Source: Pseudomonas sp. ML2-2023-3
GTDB lineage: Bacteria; Pseudomonadota; Gammaproteobacteria; Pseudomonadales; Pseudomonadaceae
Direction of reading: 5' to 3'
NCBI RefSeq assembly: GCF_037055275.1
Contig: NZ_CP146343.1
Coordinates: 506,001-570,000 of the forward strand
Length of the DNA: 64,000 nucleotides
The notes beneath the pieces were generated by a model. It was not told where the DNA came from and did not search any database. It saw only the letters and a program-made list of their open reading frames with translations. This document shows, piece after piece, positions 56,908 through 64,000 of this stretch. A program made the position numbers and the translations under genes. Numbering within the stretch: position 1 is the first letter of the stretch; each line of letters starts with the position of its first letter.

Positions 56908-58830
56908 TCAGCCGCGAATGGCGGGGGCTCGCTGCCAGTCCAGTTCCGTGGCCGGCATCGGGCGCCCGAACCAGTAGCCCTGACCCAGGTTGCAGTTGAG
57001 GTCGAGCAGGAACCGCGCCTGCTCGACCTGCTCGATCCCCTCGGCGTGCACCTGCAAGCCCATGCTTTGTCCCAGCGCAATGACGGCACGCACGATCGCC
57101 ACATCGTCATTGTCCCCGGGCAACCCGGCGACAAATCCCTGATCAATTTTCAGTTTCTGTACAGGCAACCGCTTGAGTCGCAGCAACGATGAAAAGCCGG
57201 TGCCAAAATCATCGATGGCCAGGCGCAAACCCAGCGCTCGCAGACGATGCATCTGTTCCAGTGCGACTTGAGAGTTATCCATCACCGCACTTTCGGTCAC
57301 TTCCAGCTCCAGCAATGCAGGGTCCAGCCCCGTGTCTGCCAGCACCGTTGAAACCAGCGTGTACAGCTCGGGTCGCGCAAATAACCGGCTGGAAATGTTC
57401 ACCGCCACAAATGACAATTTCAGGCCAGCCGCTTGCCACTGAACCATCTGCCAACAGGCCTGCTCCAGCACCCAGGCGTCAATTTCTGCAATCAATCCAG
57501 TGCGCTCGGCGATCGGAATAAACTCTCCCGGCGACAACAGCCCCCGCAGTGGATGTTCCCAGCGCACCAGCGCCTCAACACCAATCAGGCGACTGGTTTG
57601 CAGATCGTGCACAGGCTGGTAATACACACGCAGCTCGTGCTGTTCCAGGGCACGGCGCAAATCCCCGGCCACCTCAATACGGTACTGCGCATGGGCTGTC
57701 AGCTCTTCGGTGTACAAGGCATAGCCTTCACGCCCTGTGCTTTTGGCCTTGAACAGGGCCGAGTCGGCATTGCGCAGCAATTGCTCGGCATTCAATGCGT
57801 CTTTGGGGAATACGCTGATACCGATACTGGCGCTGATAAACAGCTGGTGTTTATCGACATCGAAGGCGCCTTTCATGACCTCCAGCACCTGTTGCGCAGC
57901 ATTGGCGGCATGGGCCACTTGCGGGCAATTATCGACCAGCACGGCAAACTCATCGCCACCCAGTCGAGCCACGGTGAAGCCTTTGCCAAATACCCTCTGC
58001 AAACGGTCCGCGACTGCCTTGAGCAAAAGATCACCGACGTTATGGCCCAAGCTGTCGTTGATGATCTTGAAGTGGTCGAGGTCGACCATCAGCAGCGCAC
58101 AGCCCGTCTGATGGCGCTGCGCAGAAGCCAGAGCCTGCTCGGTACGGTCAGTAAACAACAGTCGATTGGGCAAGTCAGTCAGCGGATCGTGATGAACAAG
58201 TCGTGCCAGTTCGCTCTGGGAGTTCTTGATCGCGGAAATGTCTGAAAAAACCGCGACATAGTGAGTGACCTGACCCTTGTCATCGGTAATCGAGCGGACT
58301 GTCTGCCATTGCGGGTAAATCTCGCCACTTTTACGCCGGTTCCAGATCTCTCCGTGCCAGTCACCGCTTTCGTCTATCGACTTGAAGATCGCCTCATAGA
58401 ACGCAGGACCATGGCGACCCGACTTGAACATGTTCGGTCGATGGCCCAGCACCTCTTCGGCCGAGTAACCGGTGATCTCAACCAACGCTCGGTTCACATG
58501 CACAATTACACCGCGACTATCGGTGACCAGCACCCCTTCGCGCGTGCAATCAAAGACCACGGCCGCCTGGCGCAAGCGTTCCTGATCCTGACGCTGACGC
58601 TTCAAGCCGGGGCTCATGCCCAAAAAACCGAACAGGCGAGCCCGGGCGAAGAAAATCAGTACGGCACTGAAAAAGGCAAAAACATAACCGTTTATCAGCT
58701 GCCAATGCGCCAGCTGCGCTGAATCATCGAAATAACTGTTCAATAAATGATCAGTTGTCAACAGCCAGAAAACCGATAGCAGCCCGTATAACAAGGCCGT
58801 ACGCAAGGCATCTCGGGAGGAAACAGACAT
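56908..58830 (-). CDS. Membrane PAS-GGDEF-EAL protein (c-di-GMP turnover)
   Basis: 640 aa: two N-terminal membrane helices (TALLYGLLSVFWLLTT, VFAFFSAVLIFFARA), a PAS domain (about 90-200, GVLVTDSRGVIVHVNRAL), a GGDEF domain with intact GGDEF at 291-295 and an EAL domain with intact EAL at 419-421, plus the DDFGTGFSSL and GQGYWFGRP motifs. Both catalytic motifs are complete, so synthesis and hydrolysis of c-di-GMP are both possible; no RxxD inhibitory site is visible before GGDEF. Divergent from desA, a pairing I recall from P. aeruginosa PA0285-PA0286. Confidence 0.93.
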   Translation of the reverse strand: MSVSSRDALRTALLYGLLSVFWLLTTDHLLNSYFDDSAQLAHWQLINGYVFAFFSAVLIFFARARLFGFLGMSPGLKRQRQDQERLRQAAVVFDCTREGVLVTDSRGVIVHVNRALVEITGYSAEEVLGHRPNMFKSGRHGPAFYEAIFKSIDESGDWHGEIWNRRKSGEIYPQWQTVRSITDDKGQVTHYVAVFSDISAIKNSQSELARLVHHDPLTDLPNRLLFTDRTEQALASAQRHQTGCALLMVDLDHFKIINDSLGHNVGDLLLKAVADRLQRVFGKGFTVARLGGDEFAVLVDNCPQVAHAANAAQQVLEVMKGAFDVDKHQLFISASIGISVFPKDALNAEQLLRNADSALFKAKSTGREGYALYTEELTAHAQYRIEVAGDLRRALEQHELRVYYQPVHDLQTSRLIGVEALVRWEHPLRGLLSPGEFIPIAERTGLIAEIDAWVLEQACWQMVQWQAAGLKLSFVAVNISSRLFARPELYTLVSTVLADTGLDPALLELEVTESAVMDNSQVALEQMHRLRALGLRLAIDDFGTGFSSLLRLKRLPVQKLKIDQGFVAGLPGDNDDVAIVRAVIALGQSMGLQVHAEGIEQVEQARFLLDLNCNLGQGYWFGRPMPATELDWQRAPAIRG

Positions 58831-58979
58831 AATAAAGTTAAAGCACCTACAAAAAAATGGGAATTATAGTGTAAGAAACATCCAGCCACTCTTATCTGAA
58901 AGGGCGACTGGTTTTATCTGGCTGCATGGTGATAATGCGTGTTGCAGTTTTTTTCATCTTCCCGAGGGCCAAACAGCCT

Positions 58980-60164
58980 ATGTGGTACAACGGTTTTCTC
59001 GACTTGTCGGCCTGGCAACTGGTGGCAGTCACTCTGTTGATGACCCACGTGACCATTATCGGTGTCACGGTTTATCTACACCGCTACTCAGCCCATCGCT
59101 CGCTGGAGCTTAACGGTGGCCTGAAACACTTTTTCCGCTTCTGGCTGTGGCTGACCACGGCGCAGAACACCCGTGAGTGGACAGCCATCCACCGCAAACA
59201 CCACGCCAAATGCGAAACCGTCGATGACCCGCACAGCCCGGTTATCAAAGGGTTATCGACCGTTTTGCGAAAAGGTGCAGAGCTGTATCGCGAAGAAGCT
59301 CAAAATCCTGAAACATTGCGTATTTACGGCAAAAACTGCCCTGAAGACTGGATTGAGCGAAATGTTTACTCGCGTTACAAAATGCTGGGCGTGGCAATCA
59401 TGCTGGTCATCGACCTGCTGCTGTTCGGTGCCATCGGCCTGACCATCTGGGCCATTCAGATGATGTGGATTCCGGTATGGGCAGCAGGCGTGGTCAACGG
59501 CCTGGGCCATGCTGTGGGTTATCGCAACTTTGAATGCCGCGACGCTGCCACCAATCTGGTGCCGTGGGGCATCATCATTGGCGGCGAAGAGCTGCACAAC
59601 AACCATCACACCTACCCCAATTCGGCCAAGCTGTCGGTCAAGAAGTGGGAGTTCGACCTGGGCTGGGCCTGGATAAAAGTCTTCAGCTTTTTGCGCCTGG
59701 CCAAAGTTCAGCGTGTAGCGCCAATTGCCCACCGGGTGGAAGGCAAAGGCAATCTGGACATGGACACCGCGATGGCGATCCTCAACAACCGTTTCCAGAT
59801 CATGGCCCAGTACCGAAAGCTGGTCATTGCACCGCTGGTTCAGCAAGAGCTGGCCAAGGTCGATCACTCGGTGCGTCACCAGTTCCGTCGCGCCAAGCGC
59901 CTGCTTTCACGGGAGACCAGCCTGCTTGAAGAGCGTCATCACCAGCGTATCGAAACGATGCTGGAGCACAGCCACTCGCTCAAAGTGATTTACGAAAAGC
60001 GCCTGGCCCTGCAACAGATCTGGGTCAAGACCAGCACCAATGGTCACGACATGCTGGCAGCGATCAAGGAATGGGTACACGAAGCAGAAGCCAGCGGGAT
60101 TCAGTCGCTGCGCGAATTTGCTCACCAGCTCAAGACCTACTCGCTGCGTCCTGCGACGGTTTAA
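58980..60164 (+). CDS. desA: Delta-9 phospholipid/acyl desaturase DesA
   Basis: A 394-aa membrane diiron desaturase. The His boxes are HRYSAHR, HRKHH and HNNHH, in HxxxxH/HxxHH order. The start MWYNGFLDLSAWQLVAVTLL fits P. aeruginosa DesA as I recall it. The enzyme makes unsaturated acyl chains aerobically in the inner membrane. A C-terminal charged helical extension of about 110 residues (after ERHHQRIETMLEHSHS) is cytoplasmic. The longer frame to 58926 has no ribosome site. Confidence 0.92.
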   Translation: MWYNGFLDLSAWQLVAVTLLMTHVTIIGVTVYLHRYSAHRSLELNGGLKHFFRFWLWLTTAQNTREWTAIHRKHHAKCETVDDPHSPVIKGLSTVLRKGAELYREEAQNPETLRIYGKNCPEDWIERNVYSRYKMLGVAIMLVIDLLLFGAIGLTIWAIQMMWIPVWAAGVVNGLGHAVGYRNFECRDAATNLVPWGIIIGGEELHNNHHTYPNSAKLSVKKWEFDLGWAWIKVFSFLRLAKVQRVAPIAHRVEGKGNLDMDTAMAILNNRFQIMAQYRKLVIAPLVQQELAKVDHSVRHQFRRAKRLLSRETSLLEERHHQRIETMLEHSHSLKVIYEKRLALQQIWVKTSTNGHDMLAAIKEWVHEAEASGIQSLREFAHQLKTYSLRPATV

Positions 60165-60188
60165 AGACTGGCCCGCCTCCACCGATCA

Positions 60189-60216
60189 GGTGGGAGCGAG
60201 CTTGCTCGCTCCCACC
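60189..60216. repeat. REP-derived hairpin between convergent genes
   Basis: GGTGGGAGCGAG and CTCGCTCCCACC are perfect arms around CTTG, a 12-bp stem. It lies 25 nt after the desA stop and 2 nt from the stop of the HDOD gene, so it is likely a shared transcript-end hairpin. Confidence 0.85.
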
Positions 60217-60217
60217 A

Positions 60218-61432
60218 CTACGGTTTATCGATCAGCTGCGAAAGCTGCGACATACCCACCCGCAACAAGCGAGCCGTCTTCCCGCCAGCCACCTGGGCAA
60301 TCCCTTCTTCTGACTCCAGATTGGCCACTTGCGCCGCAAGATTCATCACCAGCGCTTCGCGCGAATACACCCCGCCACCCAAGTGATAAATCGCAGCTAT
60401 CAACTCGCGCAACTCCAGCGGCAAGCGCCAGCGCGTGCGTAACGCCGAGCCGTAGGCGGCCCCGAATTCGCTCAGTGATGCGTCAATGGCCTGGGTGTCC
60501 AGCTCACCACCGGCCTGCTGCCACTCCTCAAGACTGCGCAACAAGGCCAGATCGCCCAATCGATGCAACAGCCCGGCACAATAGCAACGCTCCTGATCCA
60601 GATTGAGCATGCCCGCGAGCGTACGGCCGTAGTGCGCCGTACGCAGTGACACAGCCCACTGCTGTTCGGCGTAATCGGCCAGGCAAGGGTCCGTCAGTTG
60701 CGGGTTGCGCTTGAGGGTCAGCCCAAGGACCAGATTCATGCTTTGCGCAGCCCCCAGCGACTGCAACGCTTGTGCAAGGGTCTGGGCAGGGCTGGGGCGA
60801 TGGTGTGCAGCGCTGTTGGCCGCCGCAATCATGACAGCGGTAATTTGCGGATCAGTGCCCACGCCCTGCTCAAGCCGTTCAAGGTCCAGTCCTTCTGGAG
60901 CGAGACTGCTCTTGAGCGCCGACTGCACATCAACCAGCAGCGGTGCACCATCAGAAGATGCACGGCGCTGCTCCAGAAACTTCCTGAGGGTCATGCCGGG
61001 GGCCAGCGGTGGTGCTTCGCACGAAATCTCTTGCCCTGCATTGAGCAGCAGCCCCTTGAGCCGCATGGTCAGGCCGGCAATGTCCAGCGGTGTCGTCAGG
61101 TAGGCTGTTGGCGCCAGCGGCAATGCTTCGCGCACACTGGCGCTGTCATTGCGCGCACTCAGCAAAATAAAAGGCTGCGCTGGAACAGCCCGGCGCTGAC
61201 GCACAGTGCGCAACAAATCCAGGCCGCTGACTCCGGGCAAATCACGATCAGCAATCACAAGTCCGTAGTGTTTTTTGCTCAACTGCGCGAGCGCTTGCTG
61301 ACCATCCCCACATACATCCAGCTGGGCATCACAACGTACCGTCAGTACCACCTGCTTGAGCAAGTCCTGAGTCCAGGGGTCGGCCTCGGCAATCAATACA
61401 GTGGGCACCGCGCTTAAATCTACAACCGTCAT
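60218..61432 (-). CDS. Receiver-HDOD domain protein
   Basis: 404 aa. The N-terminal receiver domain has the acidic pocket (AEADPW) and acceptor Asp (VIADRDLPG), with FILLSARND supplying Ser. The usual C-terminal Lys is Thr (AYLTTPLD), so phosphorylation signalling may be altered. From about residue 175 an HDOD domain (ITAVMIAAANSAAHH, CYCAGLLHRLGDLALLRSLE) replaces a DNA-binding output. HDOD proteins act in signalling networks of chemosensory and c-di-GMP type. It is between desA and gabT; its target is unknown. Confidence 0.85.
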   Translation of the reverse strand: MTVVDLSAVPTVLIAEADPWTQDLLKQVVLTVRCDAQLDVCGDGQQALAQLSKKHYGLVIADRDLPGVSGLDLLRTVRQRRAVPAQPFILLSARNDSASVREALPLAPTAYLTTPLDIAGLTMRLKGLLLNAGQEISCEAPPLAPGMTLRKFLEQRRASSDGAPLLVDVQSALKSSLAPEGLDLERLEQGVGTDPQITAVMIAAANSAAHHRPSPAQTLAQALQSLGAAQSMNLVLGLTLKRNPQLTDPCLADYAEQQWAVSLRTAHYGRTLAGMLNLDQERCYCAGLLHRLGDLALLRSLEEWQQAGGELDTQAIDASLSEFGAAYGSALRTRWRLPLELRELIAAIYHLGGGVYSREALVMNLAAQVANLESEEGIAQVAGGKTARLLRVGMSQLSQLIDKP

Positions 61433-61520
61433 CCAATTTTCTCTCCGCACAATGCCTGCACCTTAGTCAAAGGCCGCACGCGGTTACAGAAAAAATCACC
61501 CAAACAGATAGTTCAAACGC

Positions 61521-61546
61521 AAAAAAACCGCCGAAGCGGTTTTTTT
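61521..61546 (-). terminator. Intrinsic terminator of gabT
   Basis: AAAAAACCGC and GCGGTTTTTT around CGAA form a stem with A- and T-runs, 31 nt past the gabT stop on the minus strand. Symmetry would let it stop either strand. Confidence 0.85.
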
Positions 61547-61576
61547 GTGTCTCAGATCACACCCTCAAGGGTGGAC

Positions 61577-62860
61577 TCAAGCCAGTTCAGCGAAGCACTC
61601 TTCGATGATGGCCAGGCCTTTGTCCAACTGCTCGTTTGGCGAAGTCAGTGGAACCAGCACACGCAGCACGTTGCCGTAAGTGCCGCACGACAGCAGGATC
61701 AAACCTTTGTCGCGAGCCTTGGCAACCACTTGCGCCACTGCAGCCGCGTTTGGCTTGTGGGAATCGCCGCCTTCGAACAGCTCGACCGCAATCATCGCAC
61801 CCAGGGCACGCACGTCACCGATCACCGGGTACTTGGCCTGAATGGCCTTGAGGCCAGTGACCAGACGCTCGCCAACTTCTTTGCAGCGATCCAGCAGGTG
61901 TTCTTCTTCAAACACTTCAAGCACTGCCAGCGCAGCTGCGCAAGCAATCGGGCTACCGGCATAGGTGCCGCCCAGACCGCCTGGAGCGATAGCATCCATA
62001 TATTCCGCCTTGCCACATACACCGGCCAACGGGAAGCCGCCAGCGATGGATTTGGCGAAGGTGGTCAGGTCGGCAGCAACGCCCATCTGTTCCATCGCGA
62101 AGAAGGTGCCAGTACGGCCAGCGCCGGTTTGCACTTCGTCAGCAATCAGCAGGATGCCGTGCTTGTCGCACAGCTCGCGCAGGCGGGCCATGAATGCCTT
62201 CGGCGCCACGTAGAAGCCACCTTCGCCCTGTACCGGCTCGATGATGATAGCGGCGATGTCTTTAGGCTCGGCATCGTTTTTGAAGATGCGCTCGATGCTG
62301 GCGATGGAATCGTCAACCGAGACGCCATGCATTTCGCACGGGAACAGTGCGCGGAAGATGCCGCCTGGCATCAGGCCCATGCCTGCCGAGTACGGTACAA
62401 CTTTGCCGGTCAGGCCCAGGGTCATCATGGTGCGACCGTGGTACGCGCCGGTGAAAGCGATCACGCCAGCACGGCCTGTGGCAGCGCGGGCGATTTTCAC
62501 GGCGTTTTCAACGGCTTCAGAGCCGGTGGTGACCAACAGGGTTTTCTTGTCGAAATTACCCGGCACCTTGGCGTTGATCTTTTCGCACAGCTCAACGTAC
62601 GGCTCGTAAGCCAGTACCTGGAAGCAGGTGTGGGTCAGCTTGGTCAGTTGCTCTTGCACGGCGGCAATGATTTTCGGGTGCAAGTGACCGGTGTTCAGAA
62701 CAGCGATACCGCCTGCGAAGTCGATGAACTCGCGGCCTTCAACGTCGGTGACGGTAGCGTTTTTTGCCGATTCGGCGAAGATCGGGTGAATCTGGCCAAC
62801 ACCGCGCGGTACAGCGGCTTCACGGCGTTTCATCAGGGATGCGTTGGTCTTGTTGCTCAT
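61577..62860 (-). CDS. gabT: 4-aminobutyrate aminotransferase
   Basis: A 427-aa class III PLP aminotransferase that moves the amino group of GABA to 2-oxoglutarate, giving succinate semialdehyde. PLP site features are TTGSEAVENAVKIARAATGR, LIADEVQTGAGRTGTFFAME and the Schiff-base Lys in TFAKSIAGGFPLAG. GAGGA lies 4 nt before the ATG. gabD is upstream on the same strand, 175 bp away, as in other Pseudomonas. Confidence 0.95.
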   Translation of the reverse strand: MSNKTNASLMKRREAAVPRGVGQIHPIFAESAKNATVTDVEGREFIDFAGGIAVLNTGHLHPKIIAAVQEQLTKLTHTCFQVLAYEPYVELCEKINAKVPGNFDKKTLLVTTGSEAVENAVKIARAATGRAGVIAFTGAYHGRTMMTLGLTGKVVPYSAGMGLMPGGIFRALFPCEMHGVSVDDSIASIERIFKNDAEPKDIAAIIIEPVQGEGGFYVAPKAFMARLRELCDKHGILLIADEVQTGAGRTGTFFAMEQMGVAADLTTFAKSIAGGFPLAGVCGKAEYMDAIAPGGLGGTYAGSPIACAAALAVLEVFEEEHLLDRCKEVGERLVTGLKAIQAKYPVIGDVRALGAMIAVELFEGGDSHKPNAAAVAQVVAKARDKGLILLSCGTYGNVLRVLVPLTSPNEQLDKGLAIIEECFAELA

Positions 62861-63035
62861 GGTGTCCTCATTCGCCGCTCTTCAAACGGCAGGGTTCAAG
62901 GCTGACGCGCGTGGGAGTCAACGATGCCAGCATTCGATGATCGACTGGCATGGCGCTCCCGGCCACAGGAACTAACAGTTTGAAACGCAGGGGAGGCATC
63001 GCTCTCGTGCCCCCGCTGCCGAACCACCTGCCGGG

Positions 63036-64000
63036 TTAGATGCCCAGGCAGAGATATTTGATTTCCAGGTAGTCTTCGATGCCGTACTTGGACCCTTCAC
63101 GGCCCAGGCCCGAAGCCTTGATACCGCCGAACGGGGCGACTTCGTTGGAGATCAGGCCGGTGTTCACACCCACCATGCCGTACTCCAAGGCTTCCGCCAC
63201 ACGGAACACGCGGCTCAAGTCGCGGGCATAGAAGTACGATGCCAGACCGAACTCGGTGTCGTTGGCCATTGCGATCACTTCAGCTTCATCTTTGAAGCGG
63301 AACAGTGGCGCCAGCGGGCCGAAGGTTTCTTCTTTCGCTACGGCTGCGTTTTTCGGCACGTTGATCAGGATGGTCGGCTCGAAGAAGCTGCCTTCCATGC
63401 TGTTGCCACCGGCCAGCAGGGTGGCGCCTTTGCTCAATGCGTCAGCAATGTGTTCTTTGACCTTGGCCACGGCCTTGTCATCGATCAGGGGACCTGTGGT
63501 GGTGCCTTCGTCCAGACCGTTGCCGATCTTGAGCTTGGCCACGGCCACTTTCAATTTTTCGGCAAAAGCGTCGTAGACCGAATCCTGAATGTACAGGCGG
63601 TTTGCGCAAACGCACGTCTGGCCGTTGTTGCGATATTTGGAAATGATCGCGCCTTCGACGGCCTTATCCAGGTCCGCGTCGTCAAACACGATGAAGGGTG
63701 CGTTGCCGCCCAGTTCCAGCGACACTTTTTTGATGTCCTTGGCGCATTCGGCCATCAGCTGACGACCGATTTCGGTCGAACCGGTGAAGGACAGCTTGCG
63801 CACGATCGGGTTGCTGGTCAGCTCGCCGCCGATGTCACCCGCACTGCCGGTCACAACGCTCAGCACGCCTTTAGGGATGCCGGCACGGTGTGCCAGCTCA
63901 ACCAGCGCCAGCGCCGAAAACGGAGTTTGCGAAGCAGGCTTGATCACCATGGTGCAGCCAGCAGCCAAAGCCGGGCCCGCTTTACGGGTGATCATGGCCG
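63036..64000 (-). CDS. gabD: NADP-dependent succinate-semialdehyde dehydrogenase, C-terminal part
   Basis: The frame is open to the right edge of the window, so the N-terminal part lies outside. The visible 321 or so residues have the aldehyde-dehydrogenase motifs: general-base Glu in SLELGGNAPFIVFDDADLD, catalytic Cys in NNGQTCVCANRLYIQ, KEETFGPLAPLFRFK and GLGREGSKYGIEDYLEIKYL at the end. It oxidises the product of GabT to succinate. Confidence 0.95.
   Translation of the reverse strand, partial: AMITRKAGPALAAGCTMVIKPASQTPFSALALVELAHRAGIPKGVLSVVTGSAGDIGGELTSNPIVRKLSFTGSTEIGRQLMAECAKDIKKVSLELGGNAPFIVFDDADLDKAVEGAIISKYRNNGQTCVCANRLYIQDSVYDAFAEKLKVAVAKLKIGNGLDEGTTTGPLIDDKAVAKVKEHIADALSKGATLLAGGNSMEGSFFEPTILINVPKNAAVAKEETFGPLAPLFRFKDEAEVIAMANDTEFGLASYFYARDLSRVFRVAEALEYGMVGVNTGLISNEVAPFGGIKASGLGREGSKYGIEDYLEIKYLCLGI

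Overview
The window is chromosomal DNA from a Pseudomonas, most likely of the P. fluorescens/P. fragi side of the genus. Three things point there: long runs of housekeeping genes in Pseudomonas order (gcvTH; pepP-ubiH-ubiI; zapA-6S RNA-ygfA; ubiD-rho-trxA; ppx/ppk; algP-fkbP-algQ-dsbB; argH-algR-hemCDXY), high GC, and several copies of the GTGGGAGCGGGCTTGCTCGC type of REP palindrome. The species cannot be fixed from this sequence. No phage, transposase, integrase, tRNA, rRNA or CRISPR was seen.

Layout. 1-5.5 kb: end of a DegT-type aminotransferase, glycine cleavage gcvH/gcvT, and an iron(III) permease plus binding protein without an ATPase gene. 5.6-11.7 kb: ubiquinone hydroxylases ubiI/ubiH, pepP, ygfB, then zapA, 6S RNA and ygfA. 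11.9-18.2 kb: an EVE-domain protein, the yhiI-rbbA-yhhJ exporter and two small secreted proteins. 18.6-25.8 kb: glpT, chaC, a PagP-like outer-membrane barrel, a ferredoxin-type reductase translationally coupled to ubiD, rho and trxA. 25.9-29.7 kb: a GntR regulator divergent from a four-gene amino-acid ABC importer. 30-37.3 kb: polyphosphate genes ppx and ppk (convergent), dedA, a sterol-desaturase-family membrane protein, elbB and a YaiI-family protein.

37.4-39.9 kb is the unusual part: a low-GC accessory locus. It holds a PheS-like class II ligase (minus strand), a 33-residue peptide gene and a protein with an M29-metallopeptidase-like C-terminus (both plus strand), divergent from a shared AT-rich spacer. 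The ligase lacks the tRNA-binding coiled coil, has a changed amino-acid pocket and carries an in-frame amber codon inside its FDX-ACB domain, beyond which the frame stays open and homologous for 56 more codons. I read it as a peptide-tailoring or carrier-peptide system, possibly disabled by the amber codon; the function is inferred.

40-45.7 kb: a cytochrome c/FTR1 iron permease, a LysE exporter, a short MscS channel, the ABC-F protein YheS and a TIGR02444-type protein. 45.7-55.8 kb: algP, an FKBP isomerase, algQ, dsbB, the hemC-D-X-Y operon, algR and argH. The AlgR kinase gene algZ, usual between algR and argH, is missing, and the AlgR receiver has lost its conserved Thr/Ser. 55.8-64 kb: a glutathione S-transferase, a small acidic protein, a PAS-GGDEF-EAL protein divergent from desA, a receiver-HDOD protein, gabT and the 3' part of gabD.
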